Positions 14,518-17,791 of a stretch of 17,791 nucleotides of DNA are shown here, piece after piece. How positions within the stretch are numbered: position 1 is the first letter of the stretch; each line of letters starts with the position of its first letter. Made by a program: the position numbers and the translations under genes. Source of the DNA: Candidatus Sordicultor fermentans. GTDB taxonomy: Bacteria > Atribacterota > Atribacteria > Atribacterales > Caldatribacteriaceae. The notes under the pieces were generated by a model. The model did not search any database. It had not been told where the DNA came from and saw only the letters and a list, made by a program, of their open reading frames with translations. The stretch covers positions 6,743 to 24,533 of the forward strand of contig DGDO01000047.1 of assembly GCA_002385475.1 (NCBI GenBank). The letters run 5' to 3'.

Positions 14518-15589
14518 ACCCGCTCTGTGGGTTATCCTTTTTTTATTAATATGGAGTTTGTTTCTTCTGTGGGGGGAGTGGAAAAAAGGGGAAGAGGTGA
14601 GTAATCATTACCTAACCCTGGCCAGGCTCTATCCTCAAAATGAAGAGAGATATCTGGCTCTTTTTCTTCTGGAGGAAATAAAAAAAGATGCACCACTCGA
14701 GGTAGTTAAGACTCCGGAAGAAGGGGGAGGCTGGGAAGTTCAAGTTACTCTTACAAATCAGGAATCTCGAGAAGAGTTTTCCCGGAAGATGCTGGATTTA
14801 TTCCAGCTGCTTTCCTCTTTTGGTTTTGTGGTAAAGCAGGAAAAAGAAGGAGGAAAAGACTTCTATTCTATTTTCCGGGGAACAGAACCCTGGTTCTTTC
14901 TGGAGACGTTGATTCCTCGCCGGGCTCAGATAGCACTGGTAATTGATGATTTAGGTTACAATCTGGAAATGGCCGAACGTTTTTTAGACCTGCCAGTGAA
15001 GCTGAATGTTGCCATTTTTCCACACCTTCCTTTGGCTAAAAAAATTGCCTCTTTAGCTGAAGAAAAGGGGAAAGAAATCCTTATCCACTTTCCCATGGAG
15101 GCAGAAGATGACCGGGAGAATAGTGGAGAGGCCTTTTTGCTTCGGGTGGGAGAGAGGGAGGAGGAAGTTCGAGAAAAAGTAGAAGAGGTTTTGCGACTAA
15201 TTCCCCAGGCTAAAGGGATAAACAACCACAAAGGTTCTCGGGCTACCTCTGACTATTTACTGATGAGCCATTTTATGGAGAGCTTGAAGGGGCGGGGAGT
15301 ATATTTTCTGGACAGTTTAACTTCCTCTCATTCTCTAGCTTATCGCTTAGCTTCTCAAAAAGGAATCCCCTCTTTTTGCCGGGATGTATTTTTAGATGGA
15401 GAACTTTCTCTTTCTTACGTTATTACTCAGTTGCAGAAAACGGTAGAAATAGCGAAGAAAAATGGTCAGGCTATTGCCATTGGTCATCCCAATGAGGTGA
15501 CTTATGAAGCTATTTACCAGTTTGTGAGCAATTTTTCCGAACCGGGAGTGGAAATCGTTTTTCTTTCGGAAATGGAGGAAAGAAATTGA
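14495..15589 (+). CDS. Divergent polysaccharide deacetylase (YibQ family)
   Basis: The 364-residue protein has an N-terminal membrane anchor (about 10-26), a linker domain of about 100 residues, and a C-terminal divergent deacetylase domain (about 143-362) related to carbohydrate esterase family 4. Family blocks are IALVIDDLGYN with D151 and D152, LNVAIFPHLP, EILIHFPMEA with H198, NNHKGSRAT (243-251) and the closing AIAIGHPNE. These match the E. coli YibQ family, whose gene lies next to envC there too, so the link to EnvC is kept even though a protease gene has been inserted here. Its substrate is unknown; a role on periplasmic glycan is likely. The start overlaps the protease gene by 23 bases and has only a weak, distant binding site, so translation is probably coupled. 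Confidence 0.9.
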   Translation: MRKPWFRKPALWVILFLLIWSLFLLWGEWKKGEEVSNHYLTLARLYPQNEERYLALFLLEEIKKDAPLEVVKTPEEGGGWEVQVTLTNQESREEFSRKMLDLFQLLSSFGFVVKQEKEGGKDFYSIFRGTEPWFFLETLIPRRAQIALVIDDLGYNLEMAERFLDLPVKLNVAIFPHLPLAKKIASLAEEKGKEILIHFPMEAEDDRENSGEAFLLRVGEREEEVREKVEEVLRLIPQAKGINNHKGSRATSDYLLMSHFMESLKGRGVYFLDSLTSSHSLAYRLASQKGIPSFCRDVFLDGELSLSYVITQLQKTVEIAKKNGQAIAIGHPNEVTYEAIYQFVSNFSEPGVEIVFLSEMEERN

Positions 15590-15996
15590 ATTTTATAGAC
15601 GATGATAATTGTTTATTCTGTGGGAGCCAAAATCCTTATGGTTTCCACCTGGTATTTCGGCAAGAAGACGACTTTACTGTTACTGAAACTTCAGTTCCCT
15701 GGTATTATCAAGGATTTAAAGGGGTAGTGCATGGAGGGATAGTAGCGGCTCTTTTAGATGAAGCTATGTCTCATAGCTTAAAAAACGCAGGAATTGAGGC
15801 AGTAACCGGTACTTTAGAAACCAGGTACATAAAGCCTCTTTTAACTGAAAAGCCTCTTGTCGCTCGTGGTCGAGTAGTTAAAAAAAATGGAAGAATAATA
15901 GAGGTGCAAGGAGAAGTAATTCAGGAGGGAGAAGTGGTGGCTCGGGGGAAAGGAGCTTTTATTGTGCCCCGGGAAAGGAGTGAGAAAATTGGCTGA
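15586..15996 (+). CDS. PaaI-like hotdog-fold thioesterase
   Basis: This 136-residue protein has the single hotdog fold of acyl-CoA thioesterases. The central helix block VVHGGIVAALLDEAM (47-61) holds the conserved HGG and the acidic D58/E59 that serve catalysis in this family, and the strand block GTLETRYIKPLL follows. The N-terminus NCLFCGSQNPYGFHL, with C9 and C12, marks the subgroup of small hotdog proteins with a Cys-containing opening. The natural substrate is unknown. The start is TTG at 15586, backed by GGAGG at 15574-15578 seven bases upstream, and it overlaps the previous stop in TTGA. It has no obvious functional tie to its neighbours, so it may be a passenger in the operon. Confidence 0.85.
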   Translation: MNFIDDDNCLFCGSQNPYGFHLVFRQEDDFTVTETSVPWYYQGFKGVVHGGIVAALLDEAMSHSLKNAGIEAVTGTLETRYIKPLLTEKPLVARGRVVKKNGRIIEVQGEVIQEGEVVARGKGAFIVPRERSEKIG

Positions 15997-17461
15997 AGTG
16001 AGGACTCGATTTGCGCCCAGCCCTACCGGATTTTTACATCTGGGAGGAGCGAGGACTGCACTATTTAATTGGGCTTTTGCCCGAAAAGAAGGCGGAAAGT
16101 TTATTTTGAGGATTGAAGATACCGATGTAGCTCGTTCTACCGAAGAAGCGGTAGAAGTAATTTTAGATAGTTTGAGATGGTTAGGTTTGCACTGGGATGA
16201 AGGACCCTATTTTCAAAGCCAGCGTCTGGAAATTTATCGAAAATATGCTCTTTTGCTCTGGGAAAAAGGTTTGGCTTATGAGTGCTTCTGTACTCCGGAA
16301 GAGTTAAAAGAGAGAAGACAAGAAACTATGGCTCAGGGTGAGAGCTGGCGCTATGACCGCAAATGCTGGAACCTAAAAGAAGAAGAAAAGGAAAAACTTA
16401 AAAAGGAAGGGAGAAAGTCAATTTTACGCTTCTATATCCCTCCGGGAGAGACTACTTTCATAGATATGTTACGAGGAGAAGTCCACTTCCATAATGAAGA
16501 ATTAGATGACTTTGTAATTATGAAATCCGATGGAATGCCCACCTATAATTTTGCTTGCGTGGTAGATGATGCCCTAATGAAAATTTCTCACATAATCCGG
16601 GGTGACGACCATATTTCCAACACTCCCCGGCAAGTTTTGCTTTATCAAGCTTTTAACTTCCCCATTCCTCAATTTGCTCATATTCCCATGATTTTAGGCA
16701 AAGATAAAACTCGTTTGAGTAAAAGACACGGTTCACCTTCGGTTACCTATTATCGAGATCAGGGTTATCTTCCTGATGCTCTTTTCAATTATTTAGCTCG
16801 TTTAAGCTGGGCCAGTGGAGAAGAGGAAAAAGAAATATTCTCCAGGGAAGAGATAGTGGAGAGATTTTCTATAGAAAATGTTACCAAACACGCAGCGGTT
16901 TTTGATCTGGATAAGCTAAACTGGATGAATAGTGTCTATATTCGCCAGGCAGATAATAAGTATCTGTGTTCTATTTTAGAAGAAATTCTGGTGCGCAGGG
17001 GGAGAATAAAGCCAGAAGAAATCACCCCTTCTCATAGAGAATACTGGGAAAAAGTAATAGCCCTGATGAAAGAGAGAATTAAATATGTGGCTCAGCTTGA
17101 AGAAGAAGCCAGTTACTTCTTCACTGAAGAGATAGAGTTTGACCCCGTTGCTTTTGAGGAGGTTTTACGGCGAGAAGGAGTAGAAGAAATATTAAAAGAA
17201 TGTGAGGAAGTGTTATCTCGAATAGAGGATTTTCGAGCGCCAGTTCTCGAGGAAGCGGTGAGAGAAATGGCGAAAAAGCGAGGAGTGAAAGCGGCACAAA
17301 TTATTCATCCTCTACGAGTAGCGGTATCGGGGAAAAAAGTGGGGCCAGGGCTTTTTGAGCTCCTTGAGGTATTGGGAAAAGAAAGAGTGATCGGGAGAAT
17401 CCAGAGAGTCAGGCAACAGATTAAGGAAGGTTACCCTCTCCGGGATAGTGGTGATGAATGA
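15989..17461 (+). CDS. gltX: Glutamate--tRNA ligase
   Basis: This enzyme charges tRNA with glutamate in the cytoplasm. The class I signatures are present: the HIGH-type HLGG in APSPTGFLHLGGARTALFNW near the N-terminus and KTRLSKR, the KMSKS equivalent, at residues 240-246. The start is placed at TTG 15989, because AAAGGAG at 15974-15980 lies eight bases before it and the protein then begins AEVRTRFAPSPTG as in other family members, giving 490 residues. An upstream TTG at 15962 would add nine residues with no homology and no ribosome site. Cysteines 99, 101 and 126 match three of four ligands of the zinc site known from E. coli, while the fourth position appears to be Asn rather than His. Whether it also charges tRNA-Gln (non-discriminating form) is not clear from the sequence. 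Confidence 0.96.
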   Translation: MAEVRTRFAPSPTGFLHLGGARTALFNWAFARKEGGKFILRIEDTDVARSTEEAVEVILDSLRWLGLHWDEGPYFQSQRLEIYRKYALLLWEKGLAYECFCTPEELKERRQETMAQGESWRYDRKCWNLKEEEKEKLKKEGRKSILRFYIPPGETTFIDMLRGEVHFHNEELDDFVIMKSDGMPTYNFACVVDDALMKISHIIRGDDHISNTPRQVLLYQAFNFPIPQFAHIPMILGKDKTRLSKRHGSPSVTYYRDQGYLPDALFNYLARLSWASGEEEKEIFSREEIVERFSIENVTKHAAVFDLDKLNWMNSVYIRQADNKYLCSILEEILVRRGRIKPEEITPSHREYWEKVIALMKERIKYVAQLEEEASYFFTEEIEFDPVAFEEVLRREGVEEILKECEEVLSRIEDFRAPVLEEAVREMAKKRGVKAAQIIHPLRVAVSGKKVGPGLFELLEVLGKERVIGRIQRVRQQIKEGYPLRDSGDE

Positions 17462-17791
17462 GGTGGGAGAGCGAATTGAAATCACCCCTCAGTTTTCAGA
17501 AACTCTCGAGCTTTTAGAAAATACCTCACGTAGTGTTTTTATTACCGGAAAAGCGGGGACGGGTAAATCCACTCTTCTGCAGATTTTTCGTGATAATACT
17601 AAAAAGAAAGTAGTGGTTCTGGCTCCTACCGGGGTTGCTGCTTTGAATGTTAGAGGACAAACCATCCATTCTTTTTTCCGATTCAAACCGGATATAACTC
17701 AGGATAAAGTAAAAAAGATTACCAAAAATAAGGATAAAAATATCTATCAGGAAGTGGATACCATCGTTATTGATGAAATTTCTATGGTAAG
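17454..17791 (+). CDS. PIF1-like ATP-dependent helicase (5' part only)
   Basis: The first 112 codons of a gene that continues beyond the window. They show Walker A GKAGTGKST at residues 32-40, the APTGVAALNVRGQTIHSFF block (57-75) that is typical of PIF1 and related superfamily 1 helicases, and Walker B IVIDEIS with D107 and E108. The ATG at 17454 overlaps the gltX stop by 8 bases; a GTG at 17451 in the same frame is an alternative and neither has a strong binding site, so coupling to gltX is likely. PIF1-type enzymes unwind DNA and act in replication, repair or recombination. The C-terminal domains that would narrow the subfamily lie outside the window. Confidence 0.88.
   Translation, partial: MNEVGERIEITPQFSETLELLENTSRSVFITGKAGTGKSTLLQIFRDNTKKKVVVLAPTGVAALNVRGQTIHSFFRFKPDITQDKVKKITKNKDKNIYQEVDTIVIDEISMV

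Noticed and set aside
15962..15988. gltX start at TTG 15962.
   Set aside because: It adds nine unconserved residues, has no ribosome binding site, and TTG 15989 has AAAGGAG at the right distance.

Overview
The window reads as one dense run of housekeeping and envelope genes, all on the + strand, from an unidentified bacterium that is probably anaerobic and probably has two membranes. Intergenic gaps are 0-27 bases and many genes overlap. The clues to a diderm are an EnvC-type division factor with a degenerate LytM domain next to a YibQ-type deacetylase. The clues to an S-layer or pyruvylated cell-wall polymer are CsaB and a TagA/WecG transferase. Proteins are rich in Glu, Lys and Arg and the coding strand is purine-rich, which would suit a thermophile but does not prove one. 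Atribacterota, Synergistota or a diderm Firmicutes lineage would fit; the sequence alone does not let me choose.

Layout. Positions 1-221 hold a short leader with a good extended -10 promoter. Then come secA (protein export motor) and prfB (release factor 2, made through a programmed +1 frameshift; the true start is upstream of the long open frame). Next is a P-loop ATPase fused to an Asp23/Gls24-like domain. A small biotin-carboxylation block follows: a carboxyltransferase, a 61-residue protein and a biotin carrier. It has neither a biotin carboxylase nor a membrane decarboxylase subunit here.

From 6929 to 10585 is a cell-surface polymer block: a DUF5693-like membrane protein, CsaB pyruvyltransferase (apparently starting at a rare ATT codon) and a TagA/WecG glycosyltransferase. 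From 10612 to 15589 is a division and peptidoglycan-remodelling block: FtsE, FtsX, EnvC-like activator, CtpA-like protease and YibQ-like divergent deacetylase. The end of the window holds a hotdog thioesterase, glutamyl-tRNA synthetase and the start of a PIF1-like helicase that runs off the edge.

How it works together: SecA exports the signal-bearing proteins encoded downstream. FtsEX with EnvC would gate amidases at the division site, CtpA could trim or turn over periplasmic factors, and the CsaB/TagA block would build a surface polymer that may anchor S-layer proteins. I found no CRISPR array, mobile element, tRNA or rRNA, and no clear case for an entirely new system. The points most worth a second look are the ATPase-Asp23 fusion, the csaB start, the prfB frameshift geometry, the inactive-looking LytM domain and the incomplete carboxylase set.
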